The notes under the pieces: generated by a model
What the model saw: only the letters and a program-made list of their open reading frames with translations
The model's database searches: none
What the model was told of the DNA's origin: nothing
Part shown: one piece after another, positions 46,148-57,829 of the stretch
How positions within the stretch are numbered: the stretch's first letter is position 1
Layout of the letters: each line of letters begins with the position of its first letter
Made by a program: the position numbers and the translations under genes
Source of the DNA: Selaginella tamariscina
Taxonomy: Eukaryota; Streptophyta; Lycopodiopsida; Selaginellales; Selaginellaceae
Direction of reading: 5' to 3'
NCBI GenBank assembly: GCA_003024785.1
Contig: PUQB01000023.1
Span: 757,316 to 821,315 of the forward strand
DNA: 64,000 nucleotides

Positions 46148-49100
46148 TGTCATGACTTGATACAGGATACGACTTATAGAATACATGATGTAGGATACGG
46201 GATACAAGATATGCTTATAAGATATACCTACATGATAAGGGACATTATTTTTAGTTCATGCCTAGATTAGCTCTTGGAGTTGTGAGTATAAAAGCTCCAA
46301 CCTAATTATTATACAATCAATTACTATCAACACCAGTCATTCTACGATTATTCTTGTTATATTCCTTGCTCTTGAGTCAAGCCTCCTTGTTCTTATCTTG
46401 CTCTTGAGTTGTGGCTTGACAGTTTAATAATAATTGCTTTCATAACTCCCCGATTTCTAGTTATTTTTTTTTCTTGGTTCTTCTTCCTTGTTTTCCTTTT
46501 TTTTCTTCCACGGATCATGGCAGATTTTGAGCAATTTCAATGTGAGCACATGAATTGACCACTTTGTGCCAAGTGGTCATAGATCTGTAAGGTTCCACCA
46601 ACATGGTGCATGCAGCTACTAATGCATCCTCCAAGGTTGCTGCGCAGGCTCTCTCTCAAGCATCTGTGGTTTCCTCTATATTGGACTCTTTTTTAGAGCG
46701 AAGATTAACATGTCGGAGAAGTTTAGTGGCAATCACGTCGATTTTCAAGGTTTTCTAAATCAGATCAAGCTTTTGATCCGCATGTAACCACGCCGCTATT
46801 TGACTAATGCACAAAAGCTTGGCCTTTTGGCATCCTTACTAGTTGAATCCCCACGGGCTTAGGTTGCCCCTTTACTAGAGCATGACGACCCATCAATGGA
46901 AGACTTTGAAGGATTCGTGGTTGCCTTTAAAGCCTACTTTGGAGATTCCAATAAGTATCATTCTACATGCACGAAGTTAAGGAAGCTCGCACAAGGATTC
47001 TGGTTAATTTCGTTTATGCATCCGAATTTCAACAACTTTGCACGAACATTCCATGGGACAAAACTACATTGATCGAACACTTCCATTTTGGGTTGAGGGA
47101 TGACGTGAAGGACCTTCTCTTTATGTTACCGGATGCCCAAACCTTAGCAAAGGTCATATAACAAGTCATTCATTGCGACAACCATTTGTTCGAGTTTCGT
47201 TAAGAAAAATCCCGTCAACAGTTCATGGAAGCCAATCCTATAGTTGTAGCACATGTTTCTATGACATCTTCTAGAGTAGTTCCTATAGAGGTCGACAAAT
47301 ACAAGCGTGGCCCACTTCAGTTGCTGAGAAGCAACGTTGTTGTGGTAAGAACTTATGCTTGTATTGTGGTGAAGTAGGACACAAGGTGGCAAAATGTCTT
47401 GTTAAAATTAGGAAGTTTAAGACGCGTAAAGTTGAAGCTGAAGTTTAATTGGAAAATTTCAATGTCCACTTTGTCTAAGAGCCGCGAAGTTAGACGTAGG
47501 TGTAGGCTTTATTGGTGTTGCTCACACCATTCCATCACTCAAGTTTTTTGTACACATTCACCTCAACAATCGAGAGCTCAAGAAGTCTGCCTTGTTAAAC
47601 ACTAGTGCAAATGCATGCTTCATGAACGACACTTTTGCAACTCAGCATGGTATTCTAGTGGTAAAGTTGAAACATGCAGTTCTTATCAAGGTTGCAGATG
47701 GTCGTCTGATTACTTATGGCCCAGTTACCCATGCTACCACACCTCTGTCTTGCACCCATGACACATTCAATTGTTCGATTTCCTTCAACTTGATTAAGAC
47801 TCAGATGACTCCCATTGTTTTAGGCATGCCATGGTTCATGGTTGTAAATCCTTAAATCGACTAGAGGTCTAGGACACTCACGTTTTTCTCTCTGGCAGCT
47901 AAGATAAATCCTATACCTTCCTGCATGTAGGATATAACCTTAGTATTTGAGGTAGTACAAACTACATAATTGACTGTGCATGCTCCTGTATCAGTGGCGA
48001 AGGTTCCTCCTTGACACGATCCATCTCCTGTTAGTTCGTCAGCACATTTGCATGCTCTCCTGATTCATGTGCTTTCACAGACTTCTGTAAAGGGTTCTTT
48101 CAATCCTATACACTCGTTAACATCAACACAAGTTTTTCACAATCTTGCCTCTTTTCATTACTCTGCTTCTGTTCCATTCCCCAAGATCCTTTCTCTTTTT
48201 CATTCATAGCTCCCTTTTCTCCTCTCTGCGTTCTTACCACTACTATGCATGAACTTGCCACTGATCTAGCTCTTTTTCATTTTTTTATTTTTCAAGTAAC
48301 TCTACATCCTCTTCTACCTTTCTTGTATCTGACTCTCCTAATTTTCAATTCCTTTTATTTCTCTTATTTCTTCCCTACTATCCAAGTATCACTCCTTTTA
48401 GGACATTTTTGATAAGTACAAGGCTACATTTCTTTCTATTCATAGGTCCTACGATTATCCCATATATCTTGCGGAGGGGAAGACTCCACCGTTCAAATTG
48501 ATTTATGCACTGTCACCTACGGTTCTTTGCAAGTACATGGAGGACAACTTAGCATCCAGCTTCATTCATCAATCAAAGTCCCATGTAGGAGCACCTATGT
48601 TCTTTATTAAGAAGAAAGATAGGAGTTTGTGTTTGGTTGTGAACTATAGAGGTTTGAATCAAGTCATCATCTATAACCGGTACCCGTTGTTATTGATCCT
48701 AGAACTTCTCGATCGGCTACGTGGAGCAAAGGTATTCACGAAGATTGACTTACAAGGGGCCTACAATCTTGTACGGATTCGTCTAGGTAATGAGTGGAAG
48801 ACTGCCTTTCATATAAGGTATGGACATTTCGAGTACACAGTGATGCCTTTCGGACTTACAAATGCCCCAGCCGTGTTCCAACACATGGTGAACAACATCT
48901 TTTGTGACTTCTTGGACCAGTTTGTGGTGATTTACCTCGATGACATCCTAATTTTCTCTAAGGACTAGGAGGTACATGACAAACATGTACGACTAGTTCT
49001 ACAGAAGCTTTACGAGCATGACCTGTCTGTGAAGTTGGAGAAGTGTTTTTTTTATAGGAATGCTGTGGAGTTCTTGGCCACATTGCCTCTCCTGCCGGCG

Positions 49101-50913
49101 TCTCAATGGACATGCATAAAGTGAAGACTATCGTGAAGTGGGAAAGGCCTAAGTCTGTACAAGACGTATAATGTTTCTTTGGCTTCACAAATTTCTATAG
49201 GTGATTCATACAAGACTTCTCTAAGTGTGTACTTCCATTCACGGAACTCACCAAGGGATTTCTCTTGGTTCGACAAGGTGGAACATGCATTCACAACACT
49301 CAAGGATGCCTTCACGACAGCTCCGATTTCAGCACATCCTGATCCTTCTCGTACCTTTTTTGTTGAAGCAGATGCTTCGGACTTTGCAGTAGGTTCTATT
49401 TTATCACAAGTTGGAGAAGACAAGTTACTCCATCTTGTAGCCTTTCACTCTCGTAAGTTCTTTTCGATGGAAATCAATTATGAGATTCATGACAAGAATT
49501 CAAGGCCATTGTGGATTTGTTCAAGGAGTGGCAACACTTTTTGGAAGGTGCTGCACATCTTGTACAAGTTCTTATGGATCACAAGAACTTAGAGTTTTTT
49601 CAAACGGCTTGAGTTCTTAGTTGGCGACAGGCTAGGTGGGTGGAATTTCTATCACATTTTGATTTTGTCATCATTTATAGGTTGGGTTTTCGGAATGGCA
49701 AAGCGGATGCATTGTCTAGGCACTCTTACCTTGCACTGACCCCGGCTGATTCTGCATACGACTGTCAAAATCAAGTATTATTGGGTCCTGATCTATTTCG
49801 GCTTGCGTCACTATAGGTTCATCATGCTTCAGCAAATTCAACACTTCTATAGGGCATCCATTTGCAATTGGCTACAAACGACTTGGCAAAGAATGTGTTC
49901 TCTCACATTAGTCTTGACATCACAAGCTCTTCTTCCTCCAGTTCCCGTATAGACTACAAATTGTTTGCCATACAGGATGGACTCTTGTACTAGGAGGGTC
50001 TCTTGTACATTCTTGTTAGTGTTTACAAGACTCGTGTGGTACATGATTGTCATAATACCCCGGCTACATGACATTTTGGTGTGGCCAAGACAATTGAGTT
50101 GGTAACTTGTAACTATTGGTGGCCTGGGTTGCAAGGTTTCGTGGAAAATTTTGTACGGAGTTGTGACATTTGCAATAGGTCGAAATGCTTCGTCATGCGC
50201 CCTCTGGTCTTTGTTGTCCTCTTCCTGTTCCCTCTGCTCCTTGGAGATCCATTTTTATGGATTTCCTCACAAATCTTCCTTCTTCTCGTGGATTTGATGC
50301 AGTTCTTGTGGTGGTTAAATGTTCACCAAACATGCTTATTTCTTGCCCTGTAACAAGATAGTTACATGCCAGACAACTTCTGAGTTGGTGATTCGCAAAG
50401 TGTTCCGACATTATGGTTTTCTTGAAAGCATTGTTTCCAATCGAGGCTCACAATTCATGTTTAGATTTTGGCAAGAGCTTCACCGAAGTTTATAAGTTAA
50501 AGCGGATCTTTCTTTAGGATATCATTTGCAAATTGATGGGCAGTTAGAACACACGATTCAAACATTAGAGCAATATCTTCGCTACTTCATCAGTTACCAA
50601 CATGATAACTAGTTAGACCATCTTCCTATGGCGGAGTTTGCTTACAACAACTCCGTTCATGTATTTACAAGTTAGACACATTTCTTTGCTCTTATAAGCT
50701 ACCATTCACGTTTTGACTTTGTTCCTCATGCTTCTATTTCTTTCACTCCTGCAGTACAGGATCGTCTCCAGCATCTTTGTTAGGTGCAAGATGATCTTTG
50801 AGTTCATCTTCAGCAGGCACATGAATGGTATAAGTGCCATGCTAATGCTCATCATCAGCCGACACTTGCATACAAGGTTGGTGATCTCATGTGGCTTCTT
50901 TGTCGACATATCT
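46148..50913 (+). mobile_element. Ty3/gypsy element 1, degenerate
   Basis: A putative 5' LTR begins TGTCATGAC and carries TATAAAAG at 46287-46294. Gag follows (46690-47170), then a CCHC knuckle CLYCGEVGHKVAKC near 47365. The protease active site is NTSAN instead of DSGA-type (47600). Reverse transcriptase (48498-48968) has VFTKIDLQGAYN, MPFGLTNAPAVF and YLDD. RNase H shows EADASDFAVGS (49365). Integrase has a CDICNRSK zinc motif (50170) and a core with SNRGSQF where Asp is usual, and GQLEH at the Glu site. Stops occur throughout, and the 3' end is replaced by the LTR copy at 50914, so the element is dead. Confidence 0.9.
48498..48968 (+). CDS. Reverse transcriptase fragment of gypsy element 1
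   Basis: The longest intact frame of the element, 156 codons. It covers the RT fingers and palm: [65 protein letters not shown] and YLDDILIFS with the catalytic aspartates intact. It ends at TAG just after FSKD, where family members continue to the connection domain. Part of the element entry above; not a host gene. Confidence 0.85.
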   Translation: MIYALSPTVLCKYMEDNLASSFIHQSKSHVGAPMFFIKKKDRSLCLVVNYRGLNQVIIYNRYPLLLILELLDRLRGAKVFTKIDLQGAYNLVRIRLGNEWKTAFHIRYGHFEYTVMPFGLTNAPAVFQHMVNNIFCDFLDQFVVIYLDDILIFSKD

Positions 50914-52297
50914 TGTCAAAGTTTTAACCCACACATGGCAACACGTGGCCGCCAAGTGGCCTTTCAACGCCAATTCCCTGTGTGAGCAACACTAAGTCTT
51001 TCGAGATAACCCTAAGAGTCTGACTTAGATGCCTAATTAAACAGAAGACTTAGAGTCCTACCCTAAGTCCCCTAGAATGACCATCCCCCAAACCCTAGAG
51101 TAGACTTTAGGATCCTATCTCAGTAGACCTAGACAGGCTCATGCCCTAACCCCACTAAGGAGATGTGTTTCACACATCCCTTATGACAGAGCTAAGACAT
51201 CATCACTTACCCCTTGAGGAATCACCCTCATCCGGGAGTACAATTCACAAGGGGTACCATGAACCATGACTAACCTTAAGGGTTGGAGTGACCAAGTCAT
51301 ACCTTAGACCTAAGGTTAATACTTAGTGAGGACATAAGTGTGCGCCGTAGGCGGACATAAATATTCTGATAAGCAAACTCCCTGAGGCTAGGTTTGGATA
51401 ACCCTAAGTACATGACCTTGCGAGTGTCTCATGATAAGGCTTCTACTAATGAGCTTAGGTTGTTCAACCCTTATTTCTTAAGGAGAACACCCCTAGCCAT
51501 GTGTGCCAAAGCACACCTAGTTACGAGACCTAACCTCCCTTGAGCAGATGCCTAAGGTTTAACACCCTAGTGCAAGTACAAGCATGCCTGTTTATTAGAG
51601 TATCCAACACCTTGGTGACAAATCCATGACACGACCCCAAAGGGCGTGCCTCAGGCATTGTATTGTGTGACATCTAGCCTAGTGTCACATCTCCATGTGA
51701 CACTGCCTTCCATGATGTGAGCTATCATGCCATAGCCCTTAGATTCAAGAGTTGCACTAAATGCCACAAACGTGGCTCCTAAATGCCAACTCTAGAACCC
51801 CTTAGTAAACCCTCAAGAACTATATGTAATGTGAACCTATCAAACAAGATTCCACGCCATAGTTGGACAAGGACACAAATGTGCCTTGCTTGGCCATGAG
51901 TGCTACACCTTGCTTGACGTGGAGGAGGAGGCTGGAGACAAGCCTAAACCTTTGCCTCTTGGAACGTGCATTCCAACATGACCTTCTAGGCATGGATTCG
52001 CCAACGTTAAAGGCGAGCTACCCCGAAGATGGGACGTACCCCTGTTATTTGGAAGTTAGGGTGGCATGGATTGCCAACGTTAAGGACGAGCTACCCCGAA
52101 GGTGGGACGTACCCCTGCATTTGGAAGTTAGGGTGGCACAACAAAGGGTAACGACATATGTGACAGAGCATCCCCCAGGGTAAAAGTTTTTTAGATAGAA
52201 GTGTTAGCTTCGCCTAGAGTTTCTTACAAATACCTAATAACACCTGGCTGAACCATCATTAATATTCAAGTGCACTAAGTAGGCCTGTAGAAGAAAC
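50914..52297 (-). mobile_element. LTR copy 3 (same family as the two solo LTRs)
   Basis: Inverted match to 19123-20553 and 22389-24149. The 3' end is intact: TGTCAAAGTTTTAACC at 50914 is the inverse of GGTTAAAACTTTGACA. About 90 bases of the 5' end are missing, and the homology stops at 52297 next to a tRNA-like repeat. It interrupts the integrase C-terminus of gypsy element 1. A local duplication of about 65 bp (CCAACGTTAA...TACCCCTG) is seen at 51990-52130. Confidence 0.8.
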
Positions 52298-52381
52298 ATG
52301 GGTTATTTTTTTCCCTTTCACAGGACTTAAACCCGAGACCTTCCGCTAACACACATATGTGTTAGCCAACTTGTCCGTATG
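52298..52381 (-). repeat. tRNA-like repeat copy 1 (possible SINE head)
   Basis: On the minus strand an A-box-like AGTTGGCTAAC is followed about 30 bases later by a B-box-like GGTTTAAGTCC, the layout of a polymerase III tRNA promoter. The same sequence recurs in the same orientation at 57240-57327, so the two copies bracket gypsy element 2. It may be a SINE head or part of short LTRs. Confidence 0.4.
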
Positions 52382-55074
52382 ATCCTAGATGTTGAATTAC
52401 ACAATCAACAGCAAGGCGTATATTCATAAGCATGTTCCAGACCAGTTATGGACCACATATTCCAAACCAGTTGTGGACCACACAATCCTCAGGACCTCAA
52501 ATTATAAACAGGGTTCCAGTTCCAAGTTTTTCAGAATCATTCAACACCAGTCTTTGGCCTGTGTTTCATTTTTTATTCATTTCTTTCTTGAATACAATCT
52601 CCTCCTTTCAGCTCAAAGGTTCCGCCCTTGTTCTAAAAGTTTCACCCTTTGCACAAGGTCGTGACAGTTTGAATGATTATGAGTAGTGACAAGTTTCTGC
52701 TCCCACTTGTCATCGATCCCATTTTCTTTCTTTCTTTTTTCTTTTTTTTTTTTCGATTTTCTTCTTCGACTCATCATGTCCAAGCATGCTCTTCATGAGC
52801 AAGTTGCTTCCCTCCACAACAGATCGAACAACTACACCTGGAGAATGATCAACTATACATGGAATTCTCTAGAGCCGAAGATCAGCATGCCTGAAAAGTT
52901 CGATGGTACCCAATCAAAGTTTCGTTCTTTGTCTTTTGTGGTTCAACCTTGCAGGAGAACAATGATCCGATCCTTGGGAATTTTGAGGAGTTTGTGGAAT
53001 GGTTCACGGATCGTGAGAGTGCTGCCATCACCAAACTCCGCTAGCTTCACCAAGGGGTATGTCGGTAGTAGAGTACGCGTCGAAGTTCCAACTCCTTGCT
53101 TATGATGTCACCTGGGGAGATCGTGCTCTCAAGGAGGTTTTCCGGCGGGTTGCAGACGAGATCAAAAATATGTTGCTAATTTTGCTGTTCTAGAAACCCT
53201 CACCAGCATGATAAAGTTGGCAATTCGTTGTGAAACGGTTGATCAAGCGGACACAAGAACATCGGCATCCTTCTTTCTTCTCGGTGCCATCTTCTTCCAT
53301 TTCTCCAGTCCCTCTCTTCATTTACTAATTCATCATCTTCCTCAGTAGAACCATCCTCGATGGAATTAGGGCGATCACATCGAGGCAAGCTTTTACCAAT
53401 CGAACGCTAGAAGCGAATTCAGTACAAGCTTGTCTGTGCTGTGGGGACCCATACCACAAGTTGTATCACCGACGTCCAAAGCAAGCTCGTGAAGTGGCCC
53501 TTGATGTGCTACCGAGAAACGAGAAGATTCAGCCGAATAGGAGCTGTCCGGTTAGATTGCCGTGGAACAACTCATGTTCCTCAAGGCTCTTCACTCAAAA
53601 CATCTTCCCTTCCTCATCTTGGATCATTCCATCCATGAAGGTGTGCAAGCCGTTCCATGTTCCGGTGCAGCTAAAGACGCCAGAGGTAGAGTTCTTTGGT
53701 AAAGCTTTAGTGGATAGAGGAGCGAACACAAATTTCATCGATATGAATTTTGTTGTTAAGCACGGGATTCGTCTACATCCTTTGAAGACTCATGGTTCTG
53801 TATGGGTCATTGATGGACAATATCAAATCTGGAGCGGTAATAAATGACACAGAGGTCATTGAGGTCGTTGCTTGTGGTGCTGTGTGCAACATTTCCTTCA
53901 GTGTTGTTTCTATTCCGGACTTTACGATTATCCTTGATTTGCCATGGATCGAGTTGGTGGATCATGGTTGGAGAGAACGTTTCATGAATAGTTTCCCAGC
54001 TGTTTCAACTCCGGCCACACTCTTTGATTCCAATCTTGTTCTAATTCCTCCTCCGCTTCAAGTCTCACATATCGCAGTTCAAGAAAGATAGCTGACATGA
54101 CCCAGCGTCCGTGTTCGCAATCAAAGTCTATCCCTGCTCTGCTAAGGATGTTTCTGTTCCTGTTCCTCATGCCTTACCAAAATAGTATGCTGATTTCGAA
54201 GACGTCTTTGACAAAAAGAAAGCTTCTGCCTTGCCACTGCACCGTGAGTACGACTGTCCTATCTATCTCGTTAAGGGTATGCAACCATCCTCCGGTCTCA
54301 TCTACGGTCTCTCACTGACAGAGTTGGAGACATTGAGGAGTATTGAGGAGAATCTTGTCACCGATTTATTCGTCATTCACGATCATCGACTTGTTTCTAA
54401 GAAGGATGGAAGTCTCTGGCTCGTGGTGGACTACCGAGATTGAATAAGGTCACCATTCTAAACAAGTATCCTCTCCACTCGTCTTCGACATGCTCGAGCG
54501 TCTTTTTGGTGCTCGATATTTCACAAAGATCGATTTAAGAGGAGCATACAATCTATCCGAATCTGAGAAGGGGACGAGTGGAAAACAACATTTCATACAC
54601 GCTACGGACATTTCGAGTACATAGTAATGCCGTTTGTCTGGCAAATGCACCTGCTGTTTTCCAACACATGGCTAACAATATTTTTCAGGACTTTTTGGAT
54701 TTATTTGTCATCATGTACCTAAACGACATCCTGATATTTTCCAAGACTCGAGAAGAACATGAACGGCATGTACGGTTAGTCTTGGAGAAGCTTCGGAAGC
54801 ACCACTTATTTGCCAAGTTGGAGAAGTGCTCTTTCAGTCAGCAGCCTGTCAAGTTTCTGGGGTACATTGTTTCAGTTGAAGGTGTTCACATGAATCCTGC
54901 AAAAATCCGGACTGTATTGGAGTGGGAGACCATTAAATGTTCATAACGTTCGATGTTTCCTCGGGTTTATGAACTTCTATCGACATTTTGTTTGGGATTT
55001 CTCCAAGATTACATTGCCATTGACGAAGTTGACTGGCAAGGATGTTCCATTTGTCTGGTCCTCTGAAGCTAAGG

Positions 55075-55147
55075 AGGTGTTCGAGTTCTTAAAGAAGGCG
55101 TTCGAGTTCTTAAAGAAAACGTTCGAGTTCCTAAAGAAAGCGTTCAC
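55075..55147 (+). repeat. Triplicated 24-bp unit in RNase H linker
   Basis: GTTCGAGTTC(T/C)TAAAGAA occurs three times head to tail, in frame, giving FEFLKKA, FEFLKKT and FEFLKKA between the reverse transcriptase and RNase H domains. Other gypsy elements have the segment once, so it is a local expansion. Confidence 0.8.
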
Positions 55148-56067
55148 CTCAGCATATGTTCTTATCCATCCTAACCCTGCAAAGCCATATTTCGTGGAAG
55201 CTGATGCTTCTGACTTCACTATTGGTGAAGTGTTGTCCCAGGAAGGTCCATATCATCTTCTCCATCCCATTGCTTTCCATTCCTACAAGTTCACTACACC
55301 TGAGATCAACTACGATGTTTACAATAAGGAGTTGCTGGCGATTGTTGATGCCTTTGAAGAGTGGCGCAAATTCCTTGAAGGTTCCCGCATGTGGTTAAGG
55401 TGTATTGTATCACAAGAACCTCCAGTACTGGGCAATAGCACGAGGTCTCAATCGGCGTCAGGCACAATGGGCACAGTCTTTGTCCTAGTTTCGATACGTG
55501 ATTATTCATTGTCCCGGTCATCTAAATGGCAAAGCAGATGCTTTATCTTGTCGCAGTTACCTAGCTCAAGTACCAGGTGAAATCCCATTTGATCAACAAG
55601 ACAAGTCATTCTGAGCTCCGACTAGTTGTTGGTGAACGCACTTTCCCGTTCTTCTGCTCCAGTTGACACTTTGTTTTTGGATCTAATGCGAAAAAGTCTT
55701 CCTCAAGATGAGTTTGCTTGTGATGTCCTTGCACATGTTCGACGAGTTCAGCCATTGTCTTCAGGTCACAACTAAGATTATGCTGCTTTCCATGGTTGCT
55801 GTACCACCACATCCAAATCTATGTTCCGGATGGAGAACTGAGGTTGCGAGCTGTCCAACATTGCCATGACAACACACTGCGGAACATTTTGGCATTCGAA
55901 AGACGATCGAGCTGGTACAACATGTGTTCTGGTGGCCTCGGCTTCGCATGTATCTTAAGAATTTGTGCGATCTTGTGACACATGCCAGCGTCAAAGCTTC
56001 CTGTTATCGACCGGTTGGACTACTACAACCTCTTTCTATTATTTAGCAGCCATGGTCCTCCATCACC

Positions 56068-56574
56068 ATGAATTTCCTCATTGATTTACCGCTTTCTAAA
56101 GGGTTTGATGCTGTCCTAGTCATTGTTGATCGGTTTCTAAGATGGCGCACTTTGTTCCTTGCAACAAGACATGTTCGGGTCTTAATGTTGCAGATCTGTG
56201 TACCGGGAGTGTTATGTCTTCATGGTCTTCCTGATGAACTTGTTACTGATCGAGGTCCGTTCACTTCAGCATTTTGGCAGAGATTCCTGGATCGACTACA
56301 TATCACCGGGAAGCTATCTACTACACATCATCCTAAAACAGATGGCCAAACAGAGCATCTGGAACAATATCTCTGGTTTCATTTCTCTTTGCAAGTTGAT
56401 TGGGTCGATCTCCTTCCTGCTGCCGAGTTCGCGTACAACAACACGGCACACTCATCCATAGGTGTGTCACCATTTTTTGCGTTCTCTGGTGTTCATCCTC
56501 GCTGGTCCTACAGCTTGCCTATGGTTCCTAGCTTTACCACTGCCGATGATCGTGTTGAGCATCCCAATCCATGA
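56068..56574 (+). CDS. Integrase core fragment of gypsy element 2
   Basis: 168 codons covering the catalytic core. The first expected Asp (MDFL) is Asn (MNFL), while the second (VTDRGPF) and the Glu (GQTEH) remain. AEFAYNNTAHSSIGVSPFFAFSG is the conserved end of the core. The frame closes at TGA after VEHPNP, short of the usual C-terminal domain, which continues in other frames. Part of the element; not a host gene. Confidence 0.8.
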   Translation: MNFLIDLPLSKGFDAVLVIVDRFLRWRTLFLATRHVRVLMLQICVPGVLCLHGLPDELVTDRGPFTSAFWQRFLDRLHITGKLSTTHHPKTDGQTEHLEQYLWFHFSLQVDWVDLLPAAEFAYNNTAHSSIGVSPFFAFSGVHPRWSYSLPMVPSFTTADDRVEHPNP

Positions 56575-56644
56575 AGAAGTGCAGCATCATCTTTAACGCA
56601 CTCGGGATTTGCAACAACAAGCTGTTGATCGTTCCCATCCTCTC

Positions 56645-57130
56645 CTCCAACATTCACATTTGGTGACCAAGTGTGGCTCCTCCAGCGTCATTGGCCAACC
56701 ACACGTCCCTGTGACAAGCTGGACTATCAACGCTTGGGCCTTCCAATCCTCTCCTCTAGCATTCACATTTGTGACAAGTGTGGCTCCTCCGGCGTCATTG
56801 GCCAACCACACGTCCTATGACAAGCTAGATATCACAACACTTGGGCCCATTTCGCATCATCGAGAGACTCTGTAATGTGACGTTTCGTCTCGAGCTTCCA
56901 CCAACCATCCGGCTGAGTCGGTTCATCTTGTCCATTTTGCATCATCGAGAGACTCTCTGATGTGACGTTTTGTCTCGAGCTTCCACCAACCATCCGGATC
57001 CATCAACCATCCGGACTGAGTCGGTTCATCTGTCCATTTCGCATCATCGAGAGACTCTCTGATGTGACGTTTTGTCTCGAGTTCCACGCTTGGGCCCATT
57101 TTGCATCATCAAGAGACTCTTATGTGATTT
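56645..57130 (+). repeat. Tandem repeats at the end of gypsy element 2
   Basis: A unit of about 115 bp with GTGTGGCTCCTCC and GTCATTGGCCAACCACACGT occurs at 56645 and 56755. Then CATCATCGAGAGACTCT with TGTGACGTTTCGTCTCGAG and CCACCAACCATCCGG recurs at about 56855, 56940, 57040 and, in part, 57100. The arrays lie behind the integrase tail. Confidence 0.75.
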
Positions 57131-57239
57131 TCGTTCATGCTCCTGATCTTGTTGCCATCAGTGATGCGTGGTGCTCACATCGAAGGGGATAAGGATGTTG
57201 CCATCAGTGACGCATGCTCATCATCGAAGGGGATAAGGA

Positions 57240-57327
57240 TCATGGATTATTTTTTACCTTTCATAGGACTTGAACCCAAGACCTTTTTCGCTAACACACA
57301 TATGTGTTAGCCAACTTGTCTGTATGC
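57240..57327 (-). repeat. tRNA-like repeat copy 2 (possible SINE head)
   Basis: Closely similar to 52298-52381. On the minus strand a B-box GGTTCAAGTCC (57266-57276) follows an A-box-like AAGTTGGCTAAC (57307-57318), with ACACATATGTGT between them. The B-box is perfect here. Confidence 0.45.
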
Positions 57328-57454
57328 TAGAAGTTTAGAAGTTTATTCATGGGGCAAAAATACAACAAACACTTCCAGGTTTTCTCTCCTCTATGCCTAA
57401 GAACCTCTCTAACTACATCATAAATTCTATATACCAGCCCATACTTCGGCTGCT

Positions 57455-57665
57455 ACCTCTACGTACACATCCTCAACCACGTTGGCTGCCACGTCAGCGG
57501 CCACGTTAGTCGCCAAATCATCACCCACGTTCGCAGCCACGTAAGCAACCACGCAGGCAGCCACATCATCCCCCACATAAGCAGCCACATAAGCAGCCAC
57601 GTAGGCAGCCACGTAGTAGCCACGTTAGCAGCCATGTAAGCAGCCATGTATCCCCCATGTAAGCA
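57455..57665. repeat. 12-bp minisatellite GCAGCCACGTAA
   Basis: About seventeen units of GCAGCCACGTNA, drifting to GCAGCCATGTAA at the right, are arranged head to tail. Each intact unit has the ACGT core of G-box-like sites. Minus-strand frames rich in AAYV are translations of the array. Confidence 0.85.
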
Positions 57666-57829
57666 GCCACGTTATCACTCATCAACGGGAATCTACCAAC
57701 CATCTAGGGGGGCTCCACCTCCATTTCACCTGTCCTTGTAGTTTGACCCCAAGCAACGGGACCACACCCTCTCCATCAAGTCTCTCTCATTCAAATCCCC
57801 TCTCTCCCAAACCACTTTGTGATGTGAAG

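Larger units (their letters stand above)
52390..57140 (+). mobile_element. Ty3/gypsy element 2, degenerate
   Basis: Gag-like KISMPEKFDGTQSKF lies at 52880. Protease shows ALVDRGANTNFID (53705-53750), with Ser of DSGA replaced by Arg. Reverse transcriptase (54230-54946) has NAPAVFQHM and YLNDILIFS, the second Asp of YLDD being Asn shifted. RNase H is at 54969-55580 with VEADASDF. Integrase (56068-56574) has VTDRGPFTSAFW and HPKTDGQTEHLEQYL with Asp and Glu kept, and an AEFAYNNTAHSSIGVSPF tail. VWLLQRHWPTTRP near 56670 is the usual post-integrase motif. It is related to element 1 but not identical. Confidence 0.9.

Noticed and set aside
57427-57647. Ala-Val-Tyr-rich protein on the minus strand
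   Set aside because: It is the translation of a 12-bp minisatellite.
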